DNA of 64,000 bases from Actinomycetota bacterium (GTDB lineage: Bacteria > Actinomycetota > Thermoleophilia > Miltoncostaeales > Miltoncostaeaceae): positions 124,001-188,000 of the forward strand of contig VGCE01000001.1 in the NCBI GenBank assembly GCA_016870155.1. Direction: 5' to 3'. This document shows, one piece after another, positions 36,813-44,564 of this stretch. Made by a program: the position numbers and the translations under genes. How positions within the stretch are numbered: the stretch's first letter is position 1; each line of letters starts with the position of its first letter. Below the pieces are notes generated by a model. That model worked only from the letters and a program-made list of their open reading frames with translations, did not search any database and had not been told where the DNA came from.

Positions 36813-37984
36813 GCACCCGACCCGTCGGCGCGAAGCGCCTTGGGCTTCTGCCCCCGTACCTGTTCGCCGAGATCGAGCGCAAGATCGCGGCGAAGAAGGC
36901 TGAGGGGGTGGACGTGATCTCGTTGGGAATCGGCGATCCGGACACGCCGACGCCCGATCTCATCGTGCGCCGCATGCAGGATTCCGTGGCGGACCCCGGC
37001 ACCCATCAGTACCCGTCGAACCGCGGTCGCGAGGGCTTCCGCGATGCAGTGGCGGGGTTCTACTCGCGAAGGTTCGGGGTGTCGCTCGACCCGGACACCG
37101 AGATCATCCCGGCCCTGGGGGCCAAGGAGGCCATTGCCAACGTCAACCTGGCCCTGCTCGACCCGGGTGATGCGGCGCTGGCCGGCGACCCGGGATACCC
37201 GGTATACACCATGGGGCCACTGCTGGTGGGCGCCGAGCCGGTGCCGATGCCGCTCGTGCCCGAGCTGGGGTTCCAGCCCGACTTCGGCGCCATCCCTGCG
37301 AACGTGCTGGACCAGGCCCGCATCATGTACCTCAACTATCCGAACAACCCCACCGGCGCGGTGGTGGAGGATGGCCTCTTCGACCGGGCCGTCGCCCTCG
37401 CCCGCGCGCACGACATCATCGTGGTGCACGACAACGCGTACTCGGAGATCACCTACGACGGCTACGTGGCACCGTCGTTCCTCGCCACCCCGGGTGCCAA
37501 GGACGTCGGCATCGAGGTGTTCTCGCTGTCGAAGACCTACAACATGACCGGTTGGCGCAGCGGCGCGGTGGTGGGCAACCCCGACGTGCTGGCGGCCTAC
37601 TGGCAGCTCAAGACCAACCTCGACTCCGGCATGTTCGACGCCGTGCAGGAGGCCAGCATCGCGGCGTTGGACTCCGACCAGGCATCCGTGCGTGCGATGT
37701 GCGAGGTCTATCGGCGCCGCAGGGATATCCTGGCGGACGCCCTGCGCGCGATCGGCCTCGAGTTCACCCCGCCCAAGGGCGCCATCTACGTGTGGGCCCG
37801 CGTGCCCGAGGGCGAGACATCCGCCTCGTTCACCGAGAAGGTGCTTGAGGATGCCGCCGTGGTCATCTCGCCGGGCTCGGCCTACGGGCCCAGTGGCGAG
37901 GGCTTCGTGCGCATGAGCCTCACCGTCCCCGACGACCGCCTCAGGGAGGCGGCGGAGCGCATCGCAAGTCTCGTCAGCGCCTGA
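36809..37984 (+). CDS. dapL: LL-diaminopimelate aminotransferase-like class I aminotransferase
   Basis: 391-residue fold-type I PLP enzyme. The PLP lysine is K242 in SLSKTYNMTGWRSG. PGYPVYTMG, YLNYPNNPTGAVV and the C-terminal VRMSLTVPDDRLREA are typical of the LL-DAP aminotransferase/AspC-related group. Coupling to dapF by GTGA strongly supports the DapL role, which bypasses the succinylase or acetylase steps; no dapC/D/E genes are in the window. A general aspartate aminotransferase is the alternative. Confidence 0.85.
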   Translation: MSTRPVGAKRLGLLPPYLFAEIERKIAAKKAEGVDVISLGIGDPDTPTPDLIVRRMQDSVADPGTHQYPSNRGREGFRDAVAGFYSRRFGVSLDPDTEIIPALGAKEAIANVNLALLDPGDAALAGDPGYPVYTMGPLLVGAEPVPMPLVPELGFQPDFGAIPANVLDQARIMYLNYPNNPTGAVVEDGLFDRAVALARAHDIIVVHDNAYSEITYDGYVAPSFLATPGAKDVGIEVFSLSKTYNMTGWRSGAVVGNPDVLAAYWQLKTNLDSGMFDAVQEASIAALDSDQASVRAMCEVYRRRRDILADALRAIGLEFTPPKGAIYVWARVPEGETSASFTEKVLEDAAVVISPGSAYGPSGEGFVRMSLTVPDDRLREAAERIASLVSA

Positions 37985-37985
37985 C

Positions 37986-38441
37986 ATCCCTTTCCAGCGC
38001 CTGAGCCCGGCTGCGGTGCTGCCGGCACGAGCTCACCCTGGCGACGCCGGCCTCGATCTCGTGGCAGTGGAGGACCTCATCCTCGGCCCGGGGGAGCGCG
38101 CTGCCGTGCCCACGGGCTGGGCGGTGGCGATCCCCGAGGGCATGGCGGGGCTCGTGGTGCCGAGATCGGGAAACGCGCTGCGCCACGGCCTCACCGTGGC
38201 CAACGCGCCGGGGGTGATCGACGCCGGCTATCGCGGCGAACTGAAGGTGATACTGGTCAACCTCGGGGCCGAGCCATTCGCGATCGCGGCCGGTGACCGC
38301 ATCGCGCAGTTGGTGGTGACCCCGGCGTCACTGGCCTTTGCCGCCGAGGTGGTGGCCCTGCCCGCATCCGATGGACGCGGGCAGGCCGGCCTCGGGTCCA
38401 CCGGCCGTGGCGGCCCGGGGCGGGGGATACCGCTCGCCTAG
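37986..38441 (+). CDS. dut: dUTP pyrophosphatase (start probably ATC)
   Basis: Trimeric dUTPase with all five motifs: HPGDAGLDL, PRSGNALRHG, GVIDAGYRGELKV, DRIAQLVV and the Gly-rich GRGQAGLGSTGRG. It removes dUTP and supplies dUMP. The only ordinary start, GTG 38016, deletes the conserved first strand (IPFQRLSPAAVLPAR), which is encoded in frame from ATC 37986, one base after the dapL stop (151 residues). CTG 38001 is another candidate. The stop shares CTAG with the convergent gatD. Confidence 0.92.
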   Translation: MPFQRLSPAAVLPARAHPGDAGLDLVAVEDLILGPGERAAVPTGWAVAIPEGMAGLVVPRSGNALRHGLTVANAPGVIDAGYRGELKVILVNLGAEPFAIAAGDRIAQLVVTPASLAFAAEVVALPASDGRGQAGLGSTGRGGPGRGIPLA

Positions 38442-39220
38442 GCCTGGCGCCCGATAAGGCGCTCGGAGCGCTCGCCCAGGGCCCGGCCACGTGCCACCGA
38501 CCGCGCGGCGTCCTCGAGTGAATCATCGAGGGGCTCCAGTGCCTCCTCGCGCCCCGTGCGGTGCGCCAGCGCCCAGCGCAGCAGGGTGTCGGCGACCCAC
38601 GGGTTCCTCGGCAGCACGGGGCCGTGCAGGTAGGTGCCGATGGCCCTGAGGTGAACCACGCCCTCCATGCCGCTCACGCCATCGTTGCCATGGCCGGCCA
38701 TCACGGTGCCGAAGGGAGTCGCGCCCGGTCCCAGGTGCGTGCGCCCGGCGTGGTTCTCGAACCCCGCCACCTCTCGCGCCTGGTCGCCGAGCGTTGCCTT
38801 GATCAGCACGTCTCCGATGAGGCGCGTCTCGCCGGCCACGGTCTCGGCGTCGACGACCCCGATGCCGGGCATCGCCGCGCCATCCACCCCTACGTAGCCG
38901 CGCCCCACCAGCTGGTACCCGCCGCACACGGCCAGCAGGGCCGCGCCGTCCTCCACCGCCGACCGCAGGGCCGCGCCCTTCGTGCGCGCCATGTCCTCGG
39001 CCACCAGCGCCTGGTCGCGGTCCTGGCCGCCCCCCAGGTAGTACAGGTCATGCGCGCCGGGTGAGATCGGCCCACCGATGCCGGCCTCGGTCACGTCAAG
39101 CCGCAGTCCGCGCCACTCCAACCGGCGGCGGAGCACGGCGATGTTGCCGCGGTCGGCGTAGATGTTCATCTGCGCGGGATAGAGATGGCACAGGCGCACC
39201 ACGTCCGATGGGTCGCTCAC
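38438..39220 (-). CDS. gatD: Lipid II isoglutaminyl synthase, glutaminase subunit
   Basis: 260-residue class I glutamine amidotransferase of the CobB/CobQ type. Catalytic C99 is in LLAVCGGYQL and H199 in GTYLHGPVLPRNPW. It supplies ammonia to MurT, which amidates the D-glutamate of lipid II. GTG 39220 is chosen because AGGAG stands five bases upstream and it overlaps the methyltransferase stop as GTGA; an earlier ATG at 39244 is less likely. It is separated from murT by a methyltransferase gene. Confidence 0.93.
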   Translation of the reverse strand: MSDPSDVVRLCHLYPAQMNIYADRGNIAVLRRRLEWRGLRLDVTEAGIGGPISPGAHDLYYLGGGQDRDQALVAEDMARTKGAALRSAVEDGAALLAVCGGYQLVGRGYVGVDGAAMPGIGVVDAETVAGETRLIGDVLIKATLGDQAREVAGFENHAGRTHLGPGATPFGTVMAGHGNDGVSGMEGVVHLRAIGTYLHGPVLPRNPWVADTLLRWALAHRTGREEALEPLDDSLEDAARSVARGRALGERSERLIGRQA

Positions 39221-40002
39221 GCTGACTCCTTCGTTAGCCGCCACACGTGGCGCTCGGCATCCGGCCCGAGCGGCTCCCCGCGGAACCCGCCCGCCACCGA
39301 CACCACTGCGAGGCCGGCGGCCTCTGCCAGCGGGGGGATCTCCTCGGGGTCGTAGAGATGCAGCCGGTGCGCGCGCTCCACGGCCGATCGCGTGCCATCG
39401 GGCCGGATGCGCTCGATCAGCAGGCGCAGAGCGACGTCCCCCGTCGTGACATCCACCTCGTCGAATGTGGCCGTGTGAAGCAGCAGGTCGCCGTTGTCGG
39501 GGTCCACCGAATGGCCGGTGTCAAGCACGCTACCCACCAGGCCGGCGGTCACGCCCAGATGGGGCATGGCGAGGTCGAAGATCATCTCGCCGCCCGGACG
39601 CAGGCCCTCGAAGCCGTTGCGCATGCAGGCGAGCCGGTCATCCGGGGCCAGCAGGAGCTGCAGCGTGTTCATGGGCACCATCACGAGGCCGGCGGGCACG
39701 ACCGGCAGCGGATCGGTCATCGATCCGTGCACCGGGTGCACGCGGCCGTGCACGCCCTCACGATCGGCCCGCTCCATCAGCACCTCGAGCATCTCGGGAT
39801 CGGTATCCACCGCCCATACCTCATGACCGCGGGCGGCCACGCGCAGGGTCACCCTGCCCGCAGCTGCGCCGAGATCGCATACCGGCCCGCCGAGGCGGTC
39901 GGCGTGGGACTCCCAGAAGCCGAGGTCGTCGTCGTAGTGCGCGTGCTCGGCGACGAACCCGCGCGCCGGGCTCACGCCTGATCCGGTGGCCTCAGCCGGC
40001 AT
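39217..40002 (-). CDS. Class I SAM-dependent methyltransferase
   Basis: 261 residues. The SAM-binding motif is VCDLGAAAGRVTLRVAARG with the acidic VWAVDTDPEML, followed by GSMTDPLP and MVPMNTLQLLLAP. The substrate is unknown. It sits between murT and gatD, overlapping murT by 11 bases and gatD by four, so it is translated with the peptidoglycan amidation pair and may modify the same or a related cell-wall precursor; that is inference. ATG 40002 has AGGAG nine bases upstream. Confidence 0.83.
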   Translation of the reverse strand: MPAEATGSGVSPARGFVAEHAHYDDDLGFWESHADRLGGPVCDLGAAAGRVTLRVAARGHEVWAVDTDPEMLEVLMERADREGVHGRVHPVHGSMTDPLPVVPAGLVMVPMNTLQLLLAPDDRLACMRNGFEGLRPGGEMIFDLAMPHLGVTAGLVGSVLDTGHSVDPDNGDLLLHTATFDEVDVTTGDVALRLLIERIRPDGTRSAVERAHRLHLYDPEEIPPLAEAAGLAVVSVAGGFRGEPLGPDAERHVWRLTKESA

Positions 40003-41374
40003 CCCAGAACTCTCCTGCGGCCCCGCGTGCCACCAGGTGCGCGCGGATTTCGTGCATGGCGGTGTATGTCGGAAGCACGTCGAGCGTCGCCCCCTGCGGC
40101 AGCGCCGCAAGCGCATCATCGAGCGCGCGCACCGGATCGGGAATCACGTGCAGGCGATCGTCGGGGAGGCCCGCGTACCGGAACCTGAGCGCAAGGTCGT
40201 GCGCACGCTCGCCGGTGGCGGTGAGGCGCCGCACCCTCGGCAGCACCGGCTCCCAGTCGATGTCCCAGATCCACGACACGTCGCGCCCGTCGGCGATGCG
40301 GTCGTTCAGGGCCACCAGCAGGTCATGGTCGCCCTCGTCGAGCATCAGGGTGCGGACGTTCTCGTTCGCACCGGCGGGGTTCTTCGCGAGGAGCAGCACC
40401 AGGTCGCGGCCGTCGACCCGCATGCGCTCGGAGCGACCAAAGGCAGCCCGCACGCCGGATATCGCGGCGGCGGCATCCGCGGCCGGCACCCCCATGGCGA
40501 TCGCCGCGCCGAGGGCACCCGCGGCATTGAGGACGTTGTGCAGACCCGGCAGCCCGAGGTGCAGCTGCACCTCACCCTGGGGGGTGCGGATGACAGGCCG
40601 CGAACCCGCGGCACCCTCGAGCCCGGCATGCACCACCGCGATGTCCGGCTGCGGCCGCTTGAGCCCGCAGGCCGCGCATGTCCAGTCCCCGACATGGCCG
40701 ATCCACGCGTGCGCGTAGAGAAGGGGCGATCCGCAGCGCCGGCAGGTGGTGGAGTCCGACGCATGCGCCAGGCCCGGGGCACCCGCGGAGGGGTCGGCGA
40801 TGCCGAACCAGAGCACGTCGGCCCCATCGCCCGGAAGCGCTGCCAGCAGCGGGTCATCACCGCACACCACCAACCTGGTGCGCGGATCGAGGTCGGTGAG
40901 CATCTGCGCCCACCGCGCGGCAATGGACTCGAGCTCGCCATGGCGGTCGAGCTGGTCGCGGAACAAGTTCATCAGCAGCACCGCCGTGGGACGCACGGCA
41001 CGCGCCACCCCGGGAAGCGCGGCCTCATCCACCTCGAAGGCCCCGCACGCGGCCGACCCACTGCGCGGTGCGGCCTCCGCGAGCGCCGTCGCCACGCCGC
41101 TCAGCAGGTTGGCCCCGGCTGCGTTGGTGACCACGTGCCGGCCATCGGCGCGCAGTGCCCCCGCCACGAGGCGCGTGGTGGTTGTCTTCCCGTTGGTCGC
41201 GGATACGAGCAGCGTGCCTCCCCCGAGGTTCGCGGCGAGAGCCTCCATGGCGCCCGGGTCGAGGCCGAGCAGCACCCTCCCCGGCACCGCGGTACCGCCG
41301 CCCCGGCCCAGCAGGCGCGACGCCCGGCCGGCGCTGCGCGCGATCGCCGCTGATGCCCGCGCCCGTGCACTCAC
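39992..41374 (-). CDS. murT: Lipid II isoglutaminyl synthase, MurT subunit
   Basis: 460-residue Mur-ligase-like protein. The ATP-binding P-loop SATNGKTTTTRL (K63), the Cys4 zinc ribbon C211/C214/C233/C236 (CRRCGSP...CAACG) inserted in the central domain, and the C-terminal DUF1727 region with DIDWE are diagnostic of MurT. With GatD it converts the D-isoglutamate of lipid II to D-isoglutamine. The GTG start overlaps the rpiA stop as GTGA. Confidence 0.94.
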   Translation of the reverse strand: MSARARASAAIARSAGRASRLLGRGGGTAVPGRVLLGLDPGAMEALAANLGGGTLLVSATNGKTTTTRLVAGALRADGRHVVTNAAGANLLSGVATALAEAAPRSGSAACGAFEVDEAALPGVARAVRPTAVLLMNLFRDQLDRHGELESIAARWAQMLTDLDPRTRLVVCGDDPLLAALPGDGADVLWFGIADPSAGAPGLAHASDSTTCRRCGSPLLYAHAWIGHVGDWTCAACGLKRPQPDIAVVHAGLEGAAGSRPVIRTPQGEVQLHLGLPGLHNVLNAAGALGAAIAMGVPAADAAAAISGVRAAFGRSERMRVDGRDLVLLLAKNPAGANENVRTLMLDEGDHDLLVALNDRIADGRDVSWIWDIDWEPVLPRVRRLTATGERAHDLALRFRYAGLPDDRLHVIPDPVRALDDALAALPQGATLDVLPTYTAMHEIRAHLVARGAAGEFWDAG

Positions 41375-42030
41375 GCGGCCGTGGTCACCGTACCGTCGGG
41401 GTGCCCGATGATCACATCGGAGAGCACCACGCGGAAGAGTCCGTGGTCGAGTACGCCCGCCAGGCCACGGGCGCGGTCGGCTACCTGCACCCAGTCCGAT
41501 CCGGCAGGCACGGCGAGGTCGATGAGGGCCATGTCGTCATCGCTGCCCGTTGGGCGGCGCGTCGGCTGGAGGTCGGCCAGTTCGCGCATCACGGCATCCG
41601 CGGCGAATGGCACCACCGCGAGGGGCAGCACGCCCCAGTCGTCGAGCGTCGGCACGATCTTCGGCCCGTCCACGAGCACGATGAAGCGCCGGGCGCTGTT
41701 CGCGAGCACGCGCTCGCGAACCATAGCGCCACCGGCCCCCTTGATGCACAACCCGAGCGGATCGATGGCGTCGGCCCCGTCGAAGGCCATGTCCAGCTCG
41801 GGACCCGGGTCGCCGAGTGGGATTCCCTCCTCGGCGGCGATGAGCCCGCAGGCGTCGGAGGTGGGCACGCCCACGATGCTCAGCCCCTCGTCACGCGCCC
41901 TGGCCCCGAGGGCCCGGATGCCCGCGGCGGCAGCGCGACCGGTACCCAGGCCAACCCGCATTCCATCGGTGACCAGGCCCGCGCAGGCGGCCCCGGCGGC
42001 GGCCCAGGCGGCTTGTCTCCCATTCGCCAT
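41371..42030 (-). CDS. rpiA: Ribose-5-phosphate isomerase A
   Basis: 219 residues interconverting ribose-5-phosphate and ribulose-5-phosphate. GLVTDGMRVGLGTGRAAAAG, DMAFDGADAIDPLG and the catalytic segment CIKGAGGAMVRERVLA are present. ATG 42030 is preceded six bases away by TACCCT, so the mRNA is probably leaderless. It is the first gene of the rpiA-murT-methyltransferase-gatD unit, an unusual pairing of pentose phosphate and cell-wall genes. Confidence 0.93.
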   Translation of the reverse strand: MANGRQAAWAAAGAACAGLVTDGMRVGLGTGRAAAAGIRALGARARDEGLSIVGVPTSDACGLIAAEEGIPLGDPGPELDMAFDGADAIDPLGLCIKGAGGAMVRERVLANSARRFIVLVDGPKIVPTLDDWGVLPLAVVPFAADAVMRELADLQPTRRPTGSDDDMALIDLAVPAGSDWVQVADRARGLAGVLDHGLFRVVLSDVIIGHPDGTVTTAA

Positions 42031-42036
42031 GCGCCA

Positions 42037-42051
42037 AGGGTATGCGAGACT
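42037..42051. promoter_or_regulatory. Divergent leaderless -10 elements, rpiA and MBL hydrolase
   Basis: Minus-strand TACCCT (plus positions 42037-42042) lies six bases before the rpiA ATG. Plus-strand GAGACT (42046-42051) lies seven bases before ATG 42059. The two genes start only 28 bases apart. Confidence 0.5.
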
Positions 42052-42058
42052 CGGGGGG

Positions 42059-42973
42059 ATGGACCTGCACCCCGGGGAAGTCCTGCAAATCGACACCATG
42101 CTCGCCGGCGTGCCGGGGATGACCGGCGCACACCTCATCCGTGCCGAGCAACCGGCGCTCATCGACTGCGGTGCGCAGACCAGCGCGGCGACCGTGGCGG
42201 ATGCGCTCGCGGCGGCGGGGCTCGGCCCGGACGACCTGGCGTGGCTGGTGCTCACCCATGTGCACCTCGACCATTGCGGGGCCGCGGGCGATCTCGCACG
42301 CGCGTTCCCGTCCGCCACCGTGGTGGTGCATCCGCGCGGCGCGCGGCACCTGGTCGACCCCGCGAGGCTGGTCGCGGGCACCCACGCACTGTTCGGGCGC
42401 CTGTCACCGGCCATCGGCGGACTCGCGCCCATTGACGAGCACCGCGTGCTGCAGGCGGATGATGGCCGGGTCATCCCGCTCGGAGGCGGGCGCTCGCTGC
42501 GCGCGGTGTGGGCGGCGGGCCATGCGCGGCACCACATGGCGTTGCTCGAGGAGTCCGAGGGCATCCTCTTCGCCGGCGATGCCGTGGGCGTCCAGATGGG
42601 AGGGGGGGAGATGTATCCCACGATCCCGCCTCCCGAGTACGACCTGGATGCCGGGCTGGCAACCCTTGACGTCCTGGAGGGGCTGAAGCCCCAGCGCATG
42701 TACGTGAGCCACTTCGGGGTGGTCGACGACCCCGGGGAGTCGCTCGACCTCGGGCGTCGCGCGCAGGGCGCCATGGGCCGGGCTGCCCGTGAGGCCCATT
42801 CCCGGGCGCCCGGCGACCTCGACGTGCTGCACCGCGCCGTAGACGAGGCCTGGCCCCCCGACAACGCGCTGCGCACGCCCGAGGCCCTTACGCGCTGGAC
42901 GGCCTTCAACTGGCTCGACAACAACCTGCTCGGGCTGCAGGGTATGGTGGAGCGGGAGGCGCGGGACCCATGA
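42059..42973 (+). CDS. MBL-fold metallo-hydrolase
   Basis: 304 residues with a full metallo-beta-lactamase metal set: THVHLDHCGAAG (HxHxDH), GHARHHMAL, FAGDAVGVQ and a late SHFG. The second half (residues 180-304) is helical and carries no known domain. The substrate is unknown; glyoxalase II-like, lactonase or other hydrolase roles are possible. Its stop overlaps the NrtR-like gene as ATGA. Confidence 0.85.
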   Translation: MDLHPGEVLQIDTMLAGVPGMTGAHLIRAEQPALIDCGAQTSAATVADALAAAGLGPDDLAWLVLTHVHLDHCGAAGDLARAFPSATVVVHPRGARHLVDPARLVAGTHALFGRLSPAIGGLAPIDEHRVLQADDGRVIPLGGGRSLRAVWAAGHARHHMALLEESEGILFAGDAVGVQMGGGEMYPTIPPPEYDLDAGLATLDVLEGLKPQRMYVSHFGVVDDPGESLDLGRRAQGAMGRAAREAHSRAPGDLDVLHRAVDEAWPPDNALRTPEALTRWTAFNWLDNNLLGLQGMVEREARDP

Positions 42974-43632
42974 GGGTGCGAATCGAGGTGGCCGTCTTCA
43001 CCGTGCGCGCAGGCGACCTCGAGGTGCTGCTCGGGCGCGCGGATGGCGGGACGTGGTCACTGCCGGTGGCGGTTCCCGGTGATGTCCACGTGCTCGATCA
43101 GGTGGCGAACGCGGCCCTCCAGCAGATGGCGGGCGTGAGCGACCTGGCGATGGAGCAGCTCTACAGCTTCGGCCGGGGCGGCGAGGAGGTGGCAGTGGCC
43201 TACCTCGCGCTGATCGACGCGGGCCGGCATCCCATCGCGCCGGGCCCGGACGTCGCGGAGGTGCGGTGGTTCCGCCACGACGAGGTGCCGGCCCTGGCCG
43301 CCGGCCAGGACGCGGTGGTGGCGTACGGGCTGCAACGCCTCAGGGCGAAGACGGCCTATGCCCCCGTGGCCGTGAACCTGCTCCCTGAGCTGTTCACGCT
43401 GGGTGAGATGCAGGCGGTGTACGAGGTCCTGCTCGGGCGGGCGCTCGATGCGAGGAACTTCCGACGCGATGTGCTGCGCGCAGGCGTGGTGGAGGAGTCG
43501 GGCGAGGTCCGGGCCGAGGGCCGGGGCAGGCCTGCCCGCCTCTACCGATCGGCCGGAGGCCGCTTCGCGGTGGATGCACGGGAGCGCCGGGTGGCCCGGA
43601 CGATTTCCTCCGGGGACGATCCGCCCGCCTAG
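42970..43632 (+). CDS. NrtR-like Nudix-domain transcriptional regulator
   Basis: 220 residues: an N-terminal Nudix fold (RIEVAVFTVRAGDLEVLLGRADGG, VAYLALIDAG) and a C-terminal winged helix (TLGEMQAVYEVLLGRALDARNFRRDVL) ending in a basic wing (GEVRAEGRGRPARLYR), as in NrtR regulators of NAD metabolism. The Nudix catalytic box is degenerate: the REXXEE residues are replaced (NAALQQMAG), so it should sense rather than hydrolyse a nucleotide. Targets are not evident; the MBL gene it overlaps is the simplest candidate. Confidence 0.82.
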   Translation: MRVRIEVAVFTVRAGDLEVLLGRADGGTWSLPVAVPGDVHVLDQVANAALQQMAGVSDLAMEQLYSFGRGGEEVAVAYLALIDAGRHPIAPGPDVAEVRWFRHDEVPALAAGQDAVVAYGLQRLRAKTAYAPVAVNLLPELFTLGEMQAVYEVLLGRALDARNFRRDVLRAGVVEESGEVRAEGRGRPARLYRSAGGRFAVDARERRVARTISSGDDPPA

Positions 43633-43654
43633 GGGGGCATTTCGCCCCTCCGCT

Positions 43655-43669
43655 GGCCGGTCGCCGGCC
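43655..43669 (+). terminator. Hairpin after the NrtR-like gene
   Basis: Perfect stem GGCCGG/CCGGCC with loop TCG, no T-tract. A second imperfect stem at 43631-43649 precedes it. Confidence 0.35.
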
Positions 43670-43724
43670 GTGCGGGGTGGTAGCGTGAAAGCCCGACGTC
43701 GGCGAGCCGGTCCGGAGGTTGATC

Positions 43725-43964
43725 ATGGCGCAGGAGAAAGATGACGAGGGCCTTCCGCATGTCTGGCCGTTCACGCTCGCCGGCGTGCTCATCGTGCTCT
43801 CGCTGGTGTGGTTCCAGCTGGGCTTCGCCGTGCATGACATGGGTCGCGAGCTCTGGGGTCACTACACCGTCTTCTGGACGCTGCTGATCATCGGCATCGT
43901 CTTCATCATCGCCGGCGGCATTTGGAACACCGTGCGGGGTCGCCGCCGCCGGATGGCGCTCTGA
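43725..43964 (+). CDS. Small two-helix membrane protein
   Basis: 79 residues: a short acidic N-terminus (MAQEKDDEGLPHVW), membrane helix 1 (PFTLAGVLIVLSLVWFQLGF), a short loop (AVHDMGRELWGHY), helix 2 (TVFWTLLIIGIVFIIAGGIW) and a strongly basic tail (RGRRRRMAL), so both ends should face the cytoplasm. No family is recognised. ATG 43725 has CGGAGG six bases upstream; a TTG at 43719 is in frame but falls inside the spacer. Confidence 0.75.
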   Translation: MAQEKDDEGLPHVWPFTLAGVLIVLSLVWFQLGFAVHDMGRELWGHYTVFWTLLIIGIVFIIAGGIWNTVRGRRRRMAL

Positions 43965-43980
43965 CGCACCTCGGCCCGCG

Positions 43981-44541
43981 TTGAGCGCGCCGCGATCTCG
44001 GCGGGGCCGGCTGCTCGTCGCCGCGCCACACCTCGATGACGACCCGAACTTCCGTCGCGCTGTGGTGCTACTGCTCGAGCATGCCGATGAGGGCGCGCTC
44101 GGCATCGTGCTGAACCATCCGATGGAGGTGCGCGCGGCCGACGCACTTCCGGAGCCTCTCGCCTCGGTTGTGTCGGAGGGCTCGCCGGTGTTTCGCGGCG
44201 GCCCCGTGCAGCCGGGCACTGTCATCGTGATCGCCGAGTTCGACGACCCGATGACGGCGGGCGGGATCATGTTCGGCTCGGTGGGGATCCTCGACCCCGA
44301 CTCCGTCGAGGAGGGCCGGGCGCCGGCGATGACCCGCGCGCGCGCCTTCGGGGGCTACGCCGGGTGGGGTGGCGGGCAGTTGGAGTCGGAGATCCGCCAC
44401 GACGCCTGGATCGACGCCCAGCCGCTTCCGGAGGATGTCTTCACTGACGACCCCAACGCGCTCTGGAGCCGGGTGCTGGCGCGAGCAGGTGGGTCGTACC
44501 GTCTCATGGCGACGGCTCCCGAGGATCCGCTGCTCAACTAG
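43981..44541 (+). CDS. YqgE/AlgH family protein
   Basis: 186 residues, TTG start. RGRLLVAAPHLDDDPNFRRAVVLLLEH and LGIVLNHPMEV open the domain; FRGGPVQPGTVIVI and FGGYAGWGGGQLESEI are the family signature. The family is widespread (AlgH in Pseudomonas) but its molecular role is unsettled. It converges on sigA with a 23-base gap that contains the perfect palindrome GTCGCCGGCGAC (44549-44560). Confidence 0.9.
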   Translation: MSAPRSRRGRLLVAAPHLDDDPNFRRAVVLLLEHADEGALGIVLNHPMEVRAADALPEPLASVVSEGSPVFRGGPVQPGTVIVIAEFDDPMTAGGIMFGSVGILDPDSVEEGRAPAMTRARAFGGYAGWGGGQLESEIRHDAWIDAQPLPEDVFTDDPNALWSRVLARAGGSYRLMATAPEDPLLN

Positions 44542-44564
44542 GCGGCGGGTCGCCGGCGACGCGG

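Noticed and set aside
44549-44560. GTCGCCGGCGAC palindrome as an operator
   Set aside because: It lies between two converging gene ends, far from any promoter, and short GC palindromes are common at this base composition.
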